35,437 nucleotides of DNA from Microcaldota archaeon (GTDB taxonomy: Archaea > Micrarchaeota > Micrarchaeia > Micrarchaeales > CABMGC01). The notes under the pieces are model-generated. The model saw only the letters and a program-made list of their open reading frames with translations, searched no databases and was not told the DNA's origin. The translations under genes were made by a program, and so were the position numbers. Location: NCBI GenBank assembly GCA_021852055.1, contig JAJZOD010000009.1, positions 1 to 35,437 on the forward strand, given 5' to 3'. Positions 1 through 8,438 of the stretch are shown piece after piece; the first letter of the stretch is position 1; each line of letters opens with the position of its first letter.

Positions 1-1
1 A

Positions 2-103
2 AAGGATGGTAAATTACTGAGACCTTACGAAGCGTTTATACTTAAAGGGGGCCAAATGAAAGAGATGTATATAAATGAACAAGGAGAAATCCATTTGTCG
101 TGA
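2..103 (+). CDS. 3' end of an unidentified gene
   Basis: An open frame enters from the left edge and runs for 33 codons to a TGA at 101-103. The tail is mixed polar and hydrophobic and ends in EIHLS. I do not recognise it; too little is left to assign a family. It precedes the uL29 gene by 76 bp, and a TATA-like element sits in that gap, so it probably belongs to a separate transcription unit. Confidence 0.45.
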   Translation, partial: KDGKLLRPYEAFILKGGQMKEMYINEQGEIHLS

Positions 104-149
104 GAACCTTAATTCAGGACAATACACAAAGCGATTCAAAAAACAAAGC

Positions 150-157
150 TTAAATAT
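150..157 (+). promoter_or_regulatory. TATA-like box for the uL29 operon
   Basis: TTAAATAT is centred about 26 bp upstream of the uL29 ATG at 180. This spacing is what a leaderless archaeal transcript would show. No Shine-Dalgarno sequence precedes the ATG. Confidence 0.5.
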
Positions 158-179
158 CTTATCTGCGTAATATATAACT

Positions 180-377
180 ATGAAAATAAAAGAGCTCAGA
201 GCACTCTCTAATGAAGCGCTTAGCGCAAAGCTTTCAGAGCTCAGGCTTGAAGCAAGCATAGAACGCAGGAAGATAGTTTCAACTGGCGTATCCAGCAAGC
301 AGGTAAAGATAGGCGAGATAAAGCGCACTATAGCACAGATACTTACTCTTCTTAACGAAAGGGGTGCGGCAACCTAA
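180..377 (+). CDS. rpl29: Large-subunit ribosomal protein uL29 (L29)
   Basis: This is a 65-residue basic, helical protein of the normal L29 length. The N-terminal MKIKELRALSNEAL and the pattern of Leu/Arg helices ending in RTIAQILTLLNER fit the two-helix uL29 fold that binds 23S rRNA near the exit tunnel. In most archaea uL29 follows S3 and precedes SUI1 and an RNase P subunit. Here SUI1 follows but the rest of the ribosomal operon does not. The TAA stop overlaps the next ATG by one base (TAATG), so the two genes are translationally coupled. The ATG lies about 26 bp after a TATA-like element. Confidence 0.93.
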   Translation: MKIKELRALSNEALSAKLSELRLEASIERRKIVSTGVSSKQVKIGEIKRTIAQILTLLNERGAAT

Positions 378-682
378 TGCCTGATATTTGCCCCAAATGC
401 GGTCTTCCAAAGGAGATCTGCGTATGCGATGTCTTAAACAAGGAGACTAACCGTCGCATAAAGGTCTACACTGAGAAGAAAAAGTTCAGGAAGTACATGA
501 CAGTAGTGTCTGGTTTGTCAGGAGACGAGATGGATAAGACGGCAAAAGAGCTCAAGCGCATCCTTGCATGCGGCGGTACATCAAAGAACGGCATGATAGA
601 GCTTCAGGGAGAGCACAAAGACGCAGTAAAAAAAGCTCTTCTGGGTTTAGGTTATCCCGAAGAGAGCGTAGATGTGGCCTGA
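377..682 (+). CDS. sui1: Translation initiation factor SUI1 (aIF1/eIF1)
   Basis: The product has 101 residues, the usual archaeal aIF1 length. It starts with a CPKCGLPKEICVC zinc-ribbon-like segment (residues 5-17) common in archaeal SUI1 proteins. The SUI1 core follows: a basic KVYTEKKKFRKYMTVVSGL stretch, then CGGTSKNGMIELQGEH near residues 74-89, which carries the conserved G-T and I-x-L-Q-G-x-H signature. The factor acts on the small ribosomal subunit in start-codon selection. Its start overlaps the uL29 stop by 1 bp, and its end overlaps the following CYTH gene by 11 bp, so all three are probably cotranslated. Confidence 0.95.
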   Translation: MPDICPKCGLPKEICVCDVLNKETNRRIKVYTEKKKFRKYMTVVSGLSGDEMDKTAKELKRILACGGTSKNGMIELQGEHKDAVKKALLGLGYPEESVDVA

Positions 683-1226
683 TTCCATAGAACAAGAGAT
701 GAAGATACCTGTTGAAAGCTTCGACAACGTACTTGAATTCCTAAAGCAGAGCGGAAGCTTCAAAGGCGAGTCAAGGCAGCATGACGTATACTTTACTGAC
801 ACAACAAGGTATTCAAGCCATGAAGGGAGCTTCGTAATGAGGATACGGCGCACAGAAAGCAAGGCCTTTATGACGTTCAAGGGCTCCACAGGCAGGAGTG
901 GTGTTTATGACGAGTGTGAAATAGAGGTAAAAGATCCTGATACTGCTGAAACAATGATGAAGAAATTGGGGTTTAAGCCGTTCCTCGAGATAACCAAGCA
1001 TCGTGTTCAATACGAATTCAACGGTGCAGAAGTAAATCTCGATGATGTTCAAGGCCTTGGAAAGTTTATCGAGATAGAGATAATCTCTGAAGGCAACGCC
1101 GACAGCGAACTAAGCGAGGTTGCGGGAAGGCTTGGCCTTGATGCAAATACATCAATACGAGTGGGATATGTCACGCAGCTGCTCCAAAAAACCGGTTCAG
1201 AATATTCAAAATTCATGCAATACTGA
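672..1226 (+). CDS. cyaB: CYTH-domain protein (CyaB class IV adenylate cyclase or triphosphatase)
   Basis: The N-terminal EQEMK at residues 7-11 is the ExExK signature of the CYTH superfamily, which forms a triphosphate tunnel. It is followed by HDVYFTD, an MRIRR motif, a TFKG strand, ECEIEVK, a KHRVQYEF strand and LDDVQGLGKFIEIE. These match the order of charged strands in CyaB and thiamine/inorganic triphosphatases. The 184-residue length fits. The family binds triphosphate substrates with metal. Whether this one cyclises ATP or hydrolyses triphosphate cannot be told from sequence. The ATG lies 11 bp inside the end of SUI1, an unusual partner for a ribosomal operon. Confidence 0.85.
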   Translation: MWPDSIEQEMKIPVESFDNVLEFLKQSGSFKGESRQHDVYFTDTTRYSSHEGSFVMRIRRTESKAFMTFKGSTGRSGVYDECEIEVKDPDTAETMMKKLGFKPFLEITKHRVQYEFNGAEVNLDDVQGLGKFIEIEIISEGNADSELSEVAGRLGLDANTSIRVGYVTQLLQKTGSEYSKFMQY

Positions 1227-1258
1227 TTTCGAATCATCTGCAATGATGCGCCTTCTTG

Positions 1259-1927
1259 TCATGCTTCGCTGCTTGGGCATATATCTTTCAATATGCATCT
1301 TCCGCAGAACTTCTTCCTTGCTGTGCATGTATCCCGGCCTAGCGCGATAAATAGGTTGGACACTACCTTCCAATCCTTCTTCGGAACCCTTTTCATAAGG
1401 TCTATTTCTATTTTGTCTGCAGTCTTATGCCTAGTAAGCCCAAGTCGCTGCGATACTGTAATGCAATGTGTATCTATCGCTATGCCCTGCTCAGAAATTC
1501 CGAAGCCCTCGTTGAGTATTACATTGGCAACCTTCCTTCCGACACCATGCAGTTCCATTATCTGGTTTATTGCCGTGGGAACATCGCCGTTGAATTTGTC
1601 CACAATCATACGTGCGGCACTTCTTAGGTTTCTGGCCTTTGTTCTGTAGTAGTTCAAGCCGCTAACGTCCTTTGTAAGCTTCCTAAGGTCTGCATTTGCG
1701 TAATCGTCAAAGGTCTTGTACTTCCTGAATAGGTCTTTCGTAACAACGTTTACCTGCCTGTCAGAGCACTGCGGCGAAAGAAGCACTGCCACGAAAAGCT
1801 CTGTCATATTCCTGTGAGCAAGCTCTGTATGCAGTCTGTCGCTGTATCTATCCATGAGCCTGTTTATTATTTTGGAGACGTACGCCTCCGTATCCTTTCC
1901 TTTCAAGATATCATGTATTATTTGCAT
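1259..1927 (-). CDS. nth: Endonuclease III (DNA glycosylase/AP lyase)
   Basis: The 222-residue protein has the HhH-GPD fold. LLSPQCSDRQVN lies near residue 50, and the helix-hairpin-helix LHGVGRKVANVIL carries the expected catalytic Lys132. AIDTHC holds the catalytic Asp152. The C-terminal cysteines 201, 208, 211 and 217 have the exact C-x6-C-x2-C-x5-C spacing of the [4Fe-4S] cluster. It removes oxidised pyrimidines and cleaves the resulting abasic site. The gene is divergent from the phosphodiesterase gene, and A/T-rich promoter elements around 1957-1972 could serve both. It converges on the CYTH gene with a 32-bp gap. Confidence 0.96.
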   Translation of the reverse strand: MQIIHDILKGKDTEAYVSKIINRLMDRYSDRLHTELAHRNMTELFVAVLLSPQCSDRQVNVVTKDLFRKYKTFDDYANADLRKLTKDVSGLNYYRTKARNLRSAARMIVDKFNGDVPTAINQIMELHGVGRKVANVILNEGFGISEQGIAIDTHCITVSQRLGLTRHKTADKIEIDLMKRVPKKDWKVVSNLFIALGRDTCTARKKFCGRCILKDICPSSEA

Positions 1928-1956
1928 GTGAAAGCTTTAATCGGGAATGTCCCAGA

Positions 1957-1972
1957 ATATATATTTATACTT
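1957..1972 (+). promoter_or_regulatory. A/T-rich promoter element shared by divergent nth and phosphodiesterase genes
   Basis: ATATATATTTATACTT lies between the divergent starts at 1927 and 2002. Both strands contain TATA-like sequences, at about 35-45 bp from either start codon. This would give short leaders in both directions. Confidence 0.45.
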
Positions 1973-2001
1973 ATACCCTGTCTAATTAATATAGTGTTTT
2001 C

Positions 2002-3501
2002 TTGTCAAAGAGAAGGCTGTATTTAATAGGCATAGACTCCGCTCCGTTGCAGCTTACCCGACAATTCTCAAGGAAGCATCGGCTTAAAGGATTCAATGAG
2101 ATAATCAAAAACGGCAGTCTTACCTCTCTCAAATCCACGCTGCCGCCTATAACTGCGGCTGCATGGCCGAGCATTTACACTGGTCTAAGCCCCGCAGAGC
2201 ATGGAGTCATGAACTTCTTTTACCTAGACAAAGAGTACAACAAGCAGCTGACGTTCTACAACTCCAATAAGAACCCTCCGTTCTGGGATGTTCTTGCTAA
2301 AGAGGGCAAAAGATGCCTTGTAATAACTCCAGCAATGGCAACAGAACCCTCTAGAACAAGCGGCGTTGATATGATAACTGGATTTCCACTCAAGCCGAAG
2401 TTCAGCTCGGTCGAAATTGAGAAAGCCTCTGAAAAGTTAGGCTTTATCGGCGAACCGGAGATAGAACAGGCGCTCAAGGAAGGCCAAATGAGTTTTGAGG
2501 AAGCTACAAAACGTTATGTTGAAAGCATACGCAAAAGATCCGAGGTAAGCAAACATCTCATTGAAAGAAACGATTATGATTTAGCGTTCATATGCTTCAC
2601 AGAAACAGACAGGATACAGCATTACGCCCTCAGCCTGAAAAATTCAGAAGAGCACATATTGCCTCTTTACGCAGAGATATCCGACTTCATCAATTGGATA
2701 GTTGCTAGAGCTGAGGAAAAAGGCGAGGAATTTGCCATAATGCTGGTATCCGATCATGGCGCTCAGCCTATTAAGAAGAAGATACTCCTAAATACATGGC
2801 TCATAAGGAACGGATATGCCTCACTGGACTCCGTAATAAGCAGCAGTGGCCTAAAAGTAGATATATCGCAATCAAAAAAACTTTCATCTGCAGAAGGCCT
2901 GCGTGAAGAGAAGTACCACGAACAACTTCGCATCTCGACAAAAAGTCCAGTAACAAGGTTCATATGTGCGAGTGAAGTCGAGACAAGCTACGAAGACTAT
3001 TCATACAAACGCTCCTTTGACATGAAGAATACCAAAGCATTCGCATCCCTGTCAAATAATCCGGTAAGCAGCATCTGGATCAACGATAGCAGATTTGCAG
3101 AACCTGGAATACAAGGGCATTCAAAGGAAAAACTAATTCAAGAGATAAAGATAAAGATGCTTGAGCTTAAGGATGGTGAAATCAATGTTGTATCAAAGGT
3201 CTACTCCGGAAATGAGTATTACGGAGATACAAAACTGTTCATACCACCTGACTTGATAGTGGAGGCAAGCCCTGGATACACAATGGATGTATTTAACCAC
3301 TCTGAGGAAAGTGTGTTTGCCGAGCCTGAAGCGGCGCGCAGCGGCGACCATACCCGTGAAGGCATATTTGGATTCTACTCAAATTCATCAAAGGCAGAGC
3401 AGAAAGACCTTTGCGTTGAGGACATATATCAGATGGTACTAGCTTATTTCGGCGGTACTATAAATAAAATGGCAAAACCTGGAGGATATGATGTCATCTA
3501 A
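2002..3501 (+). CDS. Type I phosphodiesterase / nucleotide pyrophosphatase family protein
   Basis: The 499-residue protein belongs to the alkaline phosphatase superfamily. LYLIGIDSAP (first metal Asp) and PPITAAAWPSIYTG (nucleophile Thr/Ser region) sit near the N-terminus, followed by GLSPAEHGV. FTETDRIQHY and LVSDHGAQ supply metal-binding Asp and His residues, and GDHTREG near the C-terminus gives the last His. No sulfatase Cys/Ser-x-Pro-x-Arg motif is present. The substrate is unknown; phosphodiester or pyrophosphate bonds are typical, and the glycan genes downstream suggest nucleotide-sugar or surface-polymer chemistry. The start is a TTG; no better ATG lies close by. The end overlaps the downstream phosphohexomutase by 14 bp. 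Confidence 0.86.
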   Translation: MSKRRLYLIGIDSAPLQLTRQFSRKHRLKGFNEIIKNGSLTSLKSTLPPITAAAWPSIYTGLSPAEHGVMNFFYLDKEYNKQLTFYNSNKNPPFWDVLAKEGKRCLVITPAMATEPSRTSGVDMITGFPLKPKFSSVEIEKASEKLGFIGEPEIEQALKEGQMSFEEATKRYVESIRKRSEVSKHLIERNDYDLAFICFTETDRIQHYALSLKNSEEHILPLYAEISDFINWIVARAEEKGEEFAIMLVSDHGAQPIKKKILLNTWLIRNGYASLDSVISSSGLKVDISQSKKLSSAEGLREEKYHEQLRISTKSPVTRFICASEVETSYEDYSYKRSFDMKNTKAFASLSNNPVSSIWINDSRFAEPGIQGHSKEKLIQEIKIKMLELKDGEINVVSKVYSGNEYYGDTKLFIPPDLIVEASPGYTMDVFNHSEESVFAEPEAARSGDHTREGIFGFYSNSSKAEQKDLCVEDIYQMVLAYFGGTINKMAKPGGYDVI

Positions 3502-4855
3502 AAGGCTGTTCGGCACAAACGGGGTACGTGGCATAACCAACAAGGAGCTCACGCCAGATCTCGCCTTGGGCATAGGAAAGGCCATAGGCGCATTCTTCGA
3601 TGAAGGCAGCAAGCTGCTTGTTGGCCGCGATATTCGTGCAGGCGGCGATATGCTGGCAAGGGCAATGACAAGCAGCCTTCTAAGTTCCGGAATAGACGTT
3701 TATTATGCGGGCATTCTTCCAATTCCAGCACTGCAATACATCATAAAGAAAGACGGCTACAGCGGTGGCGTGATGATTACTGCAAGCCACAATCCTGCAG
3801 AGTTCAACGGTATAAAGGTAATAGATTCAGACGGTGTAGAAACCGCTAGCTCAAATGAGGAGAAGATAGAACAGCATTATTTCAATAGAAGCTTCAGGAG
3901 TGTTCCATGGCAAAAACTAAATCATGATGTAATCGAGGTGCGCGGCGCAACAGATGCATATGTCGAAGGAGTGTTAAAGCACGTCAATGTAGATAAGATA
4001 CGCAGCAGGAAGTTCAGGGTGCTTATCGATGGTGCTAACAGCGTAGGTTCAATAACAAGCAAGGCTGTTGCAGAGAGGCTTGGATGCCAGACCTACGAGA
4101 TAAACACGAATCTAGACCCTCTGTTTCCCGGCAGGCAGCCAGAGCCTACAATAGTAAGCCTTGCCAAAACAGCAGAACTCGCAAAAAATCTTAATGTTGA
4201 TATAACGGTTGCACATGACGGAGATGCCGATCGAGCCATATTCATAGACTCGGAAGGAAGGATACAGCCTGGAGATAAAAGCGGCACAATACTTTCGTAC
4301 TGGGCTGCGCTTCGTGATGGCGATAAAGAAAAAGTGGTGTTCACGCCATTCTCAAGTTCTGATCTTGCTGAAGAATTCCTAAGCAGGCACGGCATACGCA
4401 TTGAGCGCACAAGGATAGGCAGCATATTCGTGTCAAGATCTTTAATAAGCAAGGGCGGCATATCTGGGTTTGAGGACAATGGTGGCTTCATATATCCAAA
4501 GCACCAGTATGTAAGGGACGGCGCAATGGCATTTGCATTTATGCTGGACTTCCTCGCGTCGCACAGAAAGACCTCTGCACAGATATTCGACGAACTGCCC
4601 GTATATGTATCTGAAAAGATAAAGATACCAATAGCTGGCATAAACACCGAAAAGCTGTTCGAGAAGATAATCTCTGAGTATGGGAGGGAATGCAGGATTG
4701 TAGATACTGATAACGACGGTCTGAAGATAGCCGGCAAGGGCTTCTGGTTCATAGTCAGAAAAAGCGGCACAGAACCTGTCCTCAGAATAAGCGTAGAAGC
4801 AAAGGAGAAGTCAATCCTTAACGCTACACTAGAAAATATTAAGAAACTTGTATAA
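3488..4855 (+). CDS. glmM: Phosphoglucosamine mutase / phosphomannomutase
   Basis: This alpha-D-phosphohexomutase has 455 residues, the usual length. FGTNGVRG opens the N-terminus, and MITASHNPAEFNGIK carries the phosphoserine Ser100. DGDADR at 244-249 binds the metal, and RKSGTEPVLRISVEA near the C-terminus binds the substrate phosphate. It interconverts hexose-6- and hexose-1-phosphate (glucosamine, mannose or glucose); the sugar loop, EDNGGF, does not settle which. Adjacent ATGs at 3488 and 3491 are both possible; GGAGG at 3481-3485 gives better spacing for 3491. It overlaps the phosphodiesterase gene by 14 bp, so the two are probably one operon. It supplies sugar-1-phosphates for the glycan genes that follow. 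Confidence 0.92.
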   Translation: MMSSKRLFGTNGVRGITNKELTPDLALGIGKAIGAFFDEGSKLLVGRDIRAGGDMLARAMTSSLLSSGIDVYYAGILPIPALQYIIKKDGYSGGVMITASHNPAEFNGIKVIDSDGVETASSNEEKIEQHYFNRSFRSVPWQKLNHDVIEVRGATDAYVEGVLKHVNVDKIRSRKFRVLIDGANSVGSITSKAVAERLGCQTYEINTNLDPLFPGRQPEPTIVSLAKTAELAKNLNVDITVAHDGDADRAIFIDSEGRIQPGDKSGTILSYWAALRDGDKEKVVFTPFSSSDLAEEFLSRHGIRIERTRIGSIFVSRSLISKGGISGFEDNGGFIYPKHQYVRDGAMAFAFMLDFLASHRKTSAQIFDELPVYVSEKIKIPIAGINTEKLFEKIISEYGRECRIVDTDNDGLKIAGKGFWFIVRKSGTEPVLRISVEAKEKSILNATLENIKKLV

Positions 4856-4868
4856 GAATATATATATA
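4856..4868 (+). promoter_or_regulatory. TATA-like box for the GalE-like epimerase gene
   Basis: The A/T run GAATATATATATT is centred about 28 bp upstream of the ATG at 4890, suggesting a leaderless transcript. Confidence 0.5.
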
Positions 4869-4889
4869 TTGATTTAATCAACTGATTTA

Positions 4890-5834
4890 ATGCAGGCTAA
4901 GAAGATATTAGTTGCAGGCGGTGCAGGGTTCATAGGCAGTGCAATAGTTGACAGGCTTGTAGAGTCCGGTTATGCAGTGCGCGTAGTTGACGACCTGTCC
5001 TCCGGAAAAAAGGAAAACTTGAGCACGCACATGGGCAAGGCGTATTTCGAGTTCATGGAAGGCAGCATACTCGACAAAAAAGTAGCGGAAAGTTCAGTTG
5101 ACGGTATCGATGCAGTAATAAGCATGGTCGGCATAGGGGATTTGGCAAAATCTGTTGCAAATCCGATGCTTTACCATGAGGTGAACTTGACGGGCAACCT
5201 AAACCTGCTCATAGCCGCGTCAAGCCACAGGATAAAGAAATTCATATTCGCCTCTTCAGGTGCAGTTTACACCTCAAAGGCCGTCGGCGTTATATCTGAA
5301 AACACTGAGTACGGCCCAGCTTCTCCTTACGCTGCAACAAAAGTATGCATGGAGATATACCTGCGGACTTTTAAGGAGGTGCATGGCATGGACAACATAG
5401 CGTTCAGATTCTTTAACGTATACGGCCCCCGAAGAGAGAACAGTACTTATGGTGGTGCAGTAACAAACTTCATGCTTAACATCATGAACGACAGGGAAAT
5501 TGTAGTGTTTGGCACAGGGAATGACAGGCGTGATTATGTCTATGTAAAGGACGTTGCGCGCGCAGTTGTCATGGGTCTTAAGGAAGGTGTATCCGGAGAA
5601 TTCAATATAGGAACCGGCACAGGCACATCAACAAATGAGCTCTTATCAAGTATAGAGGACATAGTGGGAAAGAAAGGCATTGTAAAGATGGCGCCTGCAA
5701 GAAAAGGTGATAGTCCAAGCAGGATAGGTAACATAACTAAAATAAGCAATGCACTGGGATACAAGCCAGAATACACTCTTGCTGCGGGTCTAACGGAGCT
5801 GAAGGCGTATATTCAGTCAAAAAACGCAAAATAA
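4890..5834 (+). CDS. NAD-dependent nucleotide-sugar epimerase/dehydratase (GalE-like)
   Basis: The 314-residue extended short-chain dehydrogenase starts with a Rossmann GGAGFIGS (residues 10-17). It has the VDDLSSGKKENL ribose-binding segment, the FASSGAVY strand with the catalytic Ser region, and SPYAATK holding the Tyr-x3-Lys pair. FFNVYGPRR and DRRDYVYVKDVARA are typical of UDP-glucose 4-epimerases. It probably epimerises a UDP-hexose. The start follows a TATA element at leaderless distance. It lies between the phosphohexomutase and a membrane glycosyltransferase, consistent with glycan precursor supply. The exact sugar is not determined. Confidence 0.88.
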   Translation: MQAKKILVAGGAGFIGSAIVDRLVESGYAVRVVDDLSSGKKENLSTHMGKAYFEFMEGSILDKKVAESSVDGIDAVISMVGIGDLAKSVANPMLYHEVNLTGNLNLLIAASSHRIKKFIFASSGAVYTSKAVGVISENTEYGPASPYAATKVCMEIYLRTFKEVHGMDNIAFRFFNVYGPRRENSTYGGAVTNFMLNIMNDREIVVFGTGNDRRDYVYVKDVARAVVMGLKEGVSGEFNIGTGTGTSTNELLSSIEDIVGKKGIVKMAPARKGDSPSRIGNITKISNALGYKPEYTLAAGLTELKAYIQSKNAK

Positions 5835-5941
5835 AGCAGTCAATACAAAAATACAAAAAACGAAAAGCTGCGATAGTCTAAAAGCTTATACTTCTATATA
5901 CTACTATATCGCATTACCTGCATATATCAAATAGTGTTTTA

Positions 5942-7180
5942 ATGCACGGTATAACAAGCTATGTGTTCCTTGTAACAATAGCCTTTTCAATAATCTCATT
6001 TTCCTATTATCTTATAAATTCAATCAGTTCACTCAAATTGAAGGATAACAAGAAGAGAATTGAAAATTACACATATCAAGACGTAACAATAATGGTGCCG
6101 GTATACAATGAAAACGAAAAAATCTTCAGAAACTGTATTAAAAGCCTGGCCTCTCAAAAGTCGAAGCTTTTGGTGATTGGCGATTCATCTCTGGAGCCGT
6201 ACAAAACAATAACAGAGGAGTATGGCGGGAATTTTATACATCAGCATGAGCATAAGGGTAAGCGCGGTACAATATCAAACGGCATGCTACACGTAAAAAC
6301 AAAATTTGTAATGTTTGTAGACAGTGACACTTCTGTTCCTGACGGCGCAGTAACAAGCATGCTTTCAAAATTTGAAAACAATGTGGGCGGAGTTGGCACT
6401 GCGGTCTCAGCTGAGATAAAGAAGTCAAGCCGGATATCGTATTGTTCAGAATTCTTTGAAAAACTCAAAGAGGTAATGTTCAGGTCTATGCTAATGTATG
6501 GGAGCGTCATGGTGCTTGATGGCAGGTGTGCAATGTATCGTACTGATCTGGTCAAGGATTTCATGCTCTCCGATACATACATAAATAACAGGATATTCGG
6601 CAGGAAAAGCATTCTTGCAGAAGACAGGCACCTCACAAGCTATATAATAAATTCAGGCTACAAAGCCGTAATAGATTACAACGTAACTGTTGTTACTGTG
6701 CCGCAGAAGAACTTAAAGCTGATGTTCAAGCAAATGGTACGATGGTCTAGGGCAGGATACTTTTACTTCTTCAATGAGCTTTTCAATGGAGCCTACTTCA
6801 AAAGAGGCATATTCTACTCATTTGAGATGACATATATGTATCTTTTTCCAATAGCCCTTATATTTCTGGGGCTAATGCGCCTAAACCTTATATTTATGCA
6901 TGGCATTGGGAATTACATTGCATTCGAGGCAAGGCACACGGTCAGTCTGCTTTCGCTGAATTTTGCAGCGCTAGGCCATAATTTCTTCTTATACACCATG
7001 GTTCAGGCTTTGGTTATACTTGGTCTTGCCTTGTTCGGTATAGCAATTGCGTCCAGAATTGCAAAAGGCAGGAAACTCAGGACACTTGTATACGGCATAG
7101 CCACTCTATTAATGATGTTAGTGGCATCAATGTACGGCCTATTCACCATTTGGAAGCAGAATGAATGGATGACGCGGTAG
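5942..7180 (+). CDS. Membrane glycosyltransferase family 2 (hyaluronan/cellulose synthase-like)
   Basis: The 412-residue protein has an N-terminal membrane segment (about 7-28). A GT-A domain follows: MVPVYNENEK near 51-60, the DSD metal motif at 127-129, AEDRH with the catalytic acidic pair at 227-228, and QMVRW at 264-268, which is the QxxRW signature of processive synthases. Three to four more membrane segments occupy the C-terminus (about 290-405). It would polymerise or transfer sugars at the cytoplasmic membrane face from nucleotide-sugar donors. A/T elements near 5884-5909 may be its promoter. The nearest stops on either side show it is probably monocistronic and convergent with the GT4 gene. 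Confidence 0.9.
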   Translation: MHGITSYVFLVTIAFSIISFSYYLINSISSLKLKDNKKRIENYTYQDVTIMVPVYNENEKIFRNCIKSLASQKSKLLVIGDSSLEPYKTITEEYGGNFIHQHEHKGKRGTISNGMLHVKTKFVMFVDSDTSVPDGAVTSMLSKFENNVGGVGTAVSAEIKKSSRISYCSEFFEKLKEVMFRSMLMYGSVMVLDGRCAMYRTDLVKDFMLSDTYINNRIFGRKSILAEDRHLTSYIINSGYKAVIDYNVTVVTVPQKNLKLMFKQMVRWSRAGYFYFFNELFNGAYFKRGIFYSFEMTYMYLFPIALIFLGLMRLNLIFMHGIGNYIAFEARHTVSLLSLNFAALGHNFFLYTMVQALVILGLALFGIAIASRIAKGRKLRTLVYGIATLLMMLVASMYGLFTIWKQNEWMTR

Positions 7181-7184
7181 TGCG

Positions 7185-8270
7185 TTATAATCCGTCTATA
7201 ATTCTCTCATAACTCTTGACGACTTTATCGAAGCTAAACTGCCTGATGAATTTTTGGGCGTTAGCCGAAAGCTTTTTCTGCAACTCCCTGTCCGAATAAA
7301 TCTTGTAAAACTGAGCTGCAAACTCGTCTATGTTTCCATATTTGTACACTAACCCATTGTACCCGGGCTTAACTACTCTGGTAACGGGTCTGTCTTTTAT
7401 GACTGTATTTATGTTATCATTAATCAGAAGCGGCAAGCCACATGCCATGGCCTCCAGGAGAGACCTTCCAAGACCCTCCCACTCTGAAGTTGACACAAAA
7501 AAAGCAGCATTGTTGTACCTTTTTACGAGTTCATCCCCGGCAAAGAAGCCCTCAAAGGTTATGTTGCTCTCGAGCCCCAATGAATGTACCATTGCCTTGT
7601 ATCTCTCACTGTCAATTCCATCACCTATAATCCTGAGAAGCTCCTCAGACTTCAATTCCTTATGGCCTTTGACAACTGCACCAATGCCTTTTATCATATG
7701 GCTTACCTTCTTCTGGCGTTCGTCAAGTCTTGATGCTGCAAGCGCCCCATTAAAGCTCCTCTTTTTACCAAGAAATCTGAACTCCTCGTGCGGCGCTATA
7801 AGTATGTGATGCACTTCAGTTCTTTTATCAAAGAATTTTTTTGCAAAGCTGTACTGGCCTGGATTTATTGCAATATAATAATCAAGCCATTTTTGCATCT
7901 TGGATATAAGGTGCCTTCTGGCAATCATCTTGGGAAGTAGCCTCTTCAGGGATGCATTACTGAAGTTCAACAGCACATTGCCTCTGTCTACGTACAGAAA
8001 TCGGGTCTTTGCGTTGGTATGCGATTCTCTATAAGTGTCAGCTATCGTCACGTCACGTATCGAATTCATCCATATAAGATCGTAATCCTTTGCCAACAGT
8101 TCTGATATATCAACTGTCTTTGCTGCTTTATCTATTCTGTTGAAGTTGCCAAAAATATCTATGTCATAGCCCTTCCTTAACCTGAGTTTATTATAAAGCA
8201 TATACGTATCCTTAGCAGCGCCGCCAATGGTTCTGAAAGAACCGGTTTCCATCATTAGTATGTGTTTCAT
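7185..8270 (-). CDS. Glycosyltransferase family 4 (GT-B fold)
   Basis: The 361-residue protein opens with MKHILMMETGSFRTIGG, a first beta strand plus glycine loop of the donor/acceptor domain. The C-terminal half holds FVSTSEWEGLGRSLLEAMAC, whose EGLGRSLLE is the E-x7-E donor-binding motif of GT4 retaining enzymes. The ATG at 8270 is preferred over the in-frame ATG at 8300. A TTTTTAAA element at about 8307-8315 would put the transcript start after 8300, and a GTGAG motif precedes 8270. The extra ten residues from 8300 do not resemble a GT-B start. It converges on the GT2 gene with 4 bp between stops. Acceptor and donor are unknown. Confidence 0.88.
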   Translation of the reverse strand: MKHILMMETGSFRTIGGAAKDTYMLYNKLRLRKGYDIDIFGNFNRIDKAAKTVDISELLAKDYDLIWMNSIRDVTIADTYRESHTNAKTRFLYVDRGNVLLNFSNASLKRLLPKMIARRHLISKMQKWLDYYIAINPGQYSFAKKFFDKRTEVHHILIAPHEEFRFLGKKRSFNGALAASRLDERQKKVSHMIKGIGAVVKGHKELKSEELLRIIGDGIDSERYKAMVHSLGLESNITFEGFFAGDELVKRYNNAAFFVSTSEWEGLGRSLLEAMACGLPLLINDNINTVIKDRPVTRVVKPGYNGLVYKYGNIDEFAAQFYKIYSDRELQKKLSANAQKFIRQFSFDKVVKSYERIIDGL

Positions 8271-8410
8271 GCACTCACTGCCGATGCAATAATCTTGCAT
8301 GGAGGGTTTAAAAACATTCTGCTACAGTCTAACTTCCTTCATGTGGTGCATCTGTTGTCTATTTAAATACATCCTAGTTTCTTCGCGTGCAATGGCTGCT
8401 TTGACACAAG

Positions 8411-8419
8411 TTATAAATA
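8411..8419 (+). promoter_or_regulatory. TATA-like box for the Nudix gene
   Basis: TTATAAATA is centred about 24-33 bp upstream of the two candidate ATGs at 8439 and 8448. Either would be essentially leaderless. The 168-bp divergent gap also contains ATTTAAAT near 8359-8368, which reads as a TATA element on both strands. Confidence 0.5.
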
Positions 8420-8438
8420 TCACAGAATTTATAAATTC

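Noticed and set aside
2002-3501. Sulfatase acting on the sulfonated glycan
   Set aside because: The formylglycine motif of sulfatases is missing; the metal and nucleophile pattern fits phosphodiesterases.
4093-4881. A 262-codon open frame antisense to the phosphohexomutase
   Set aside because: Serine-rich, low-complexity translation; it lies fully opposite a gene with clear catalytic motifs.
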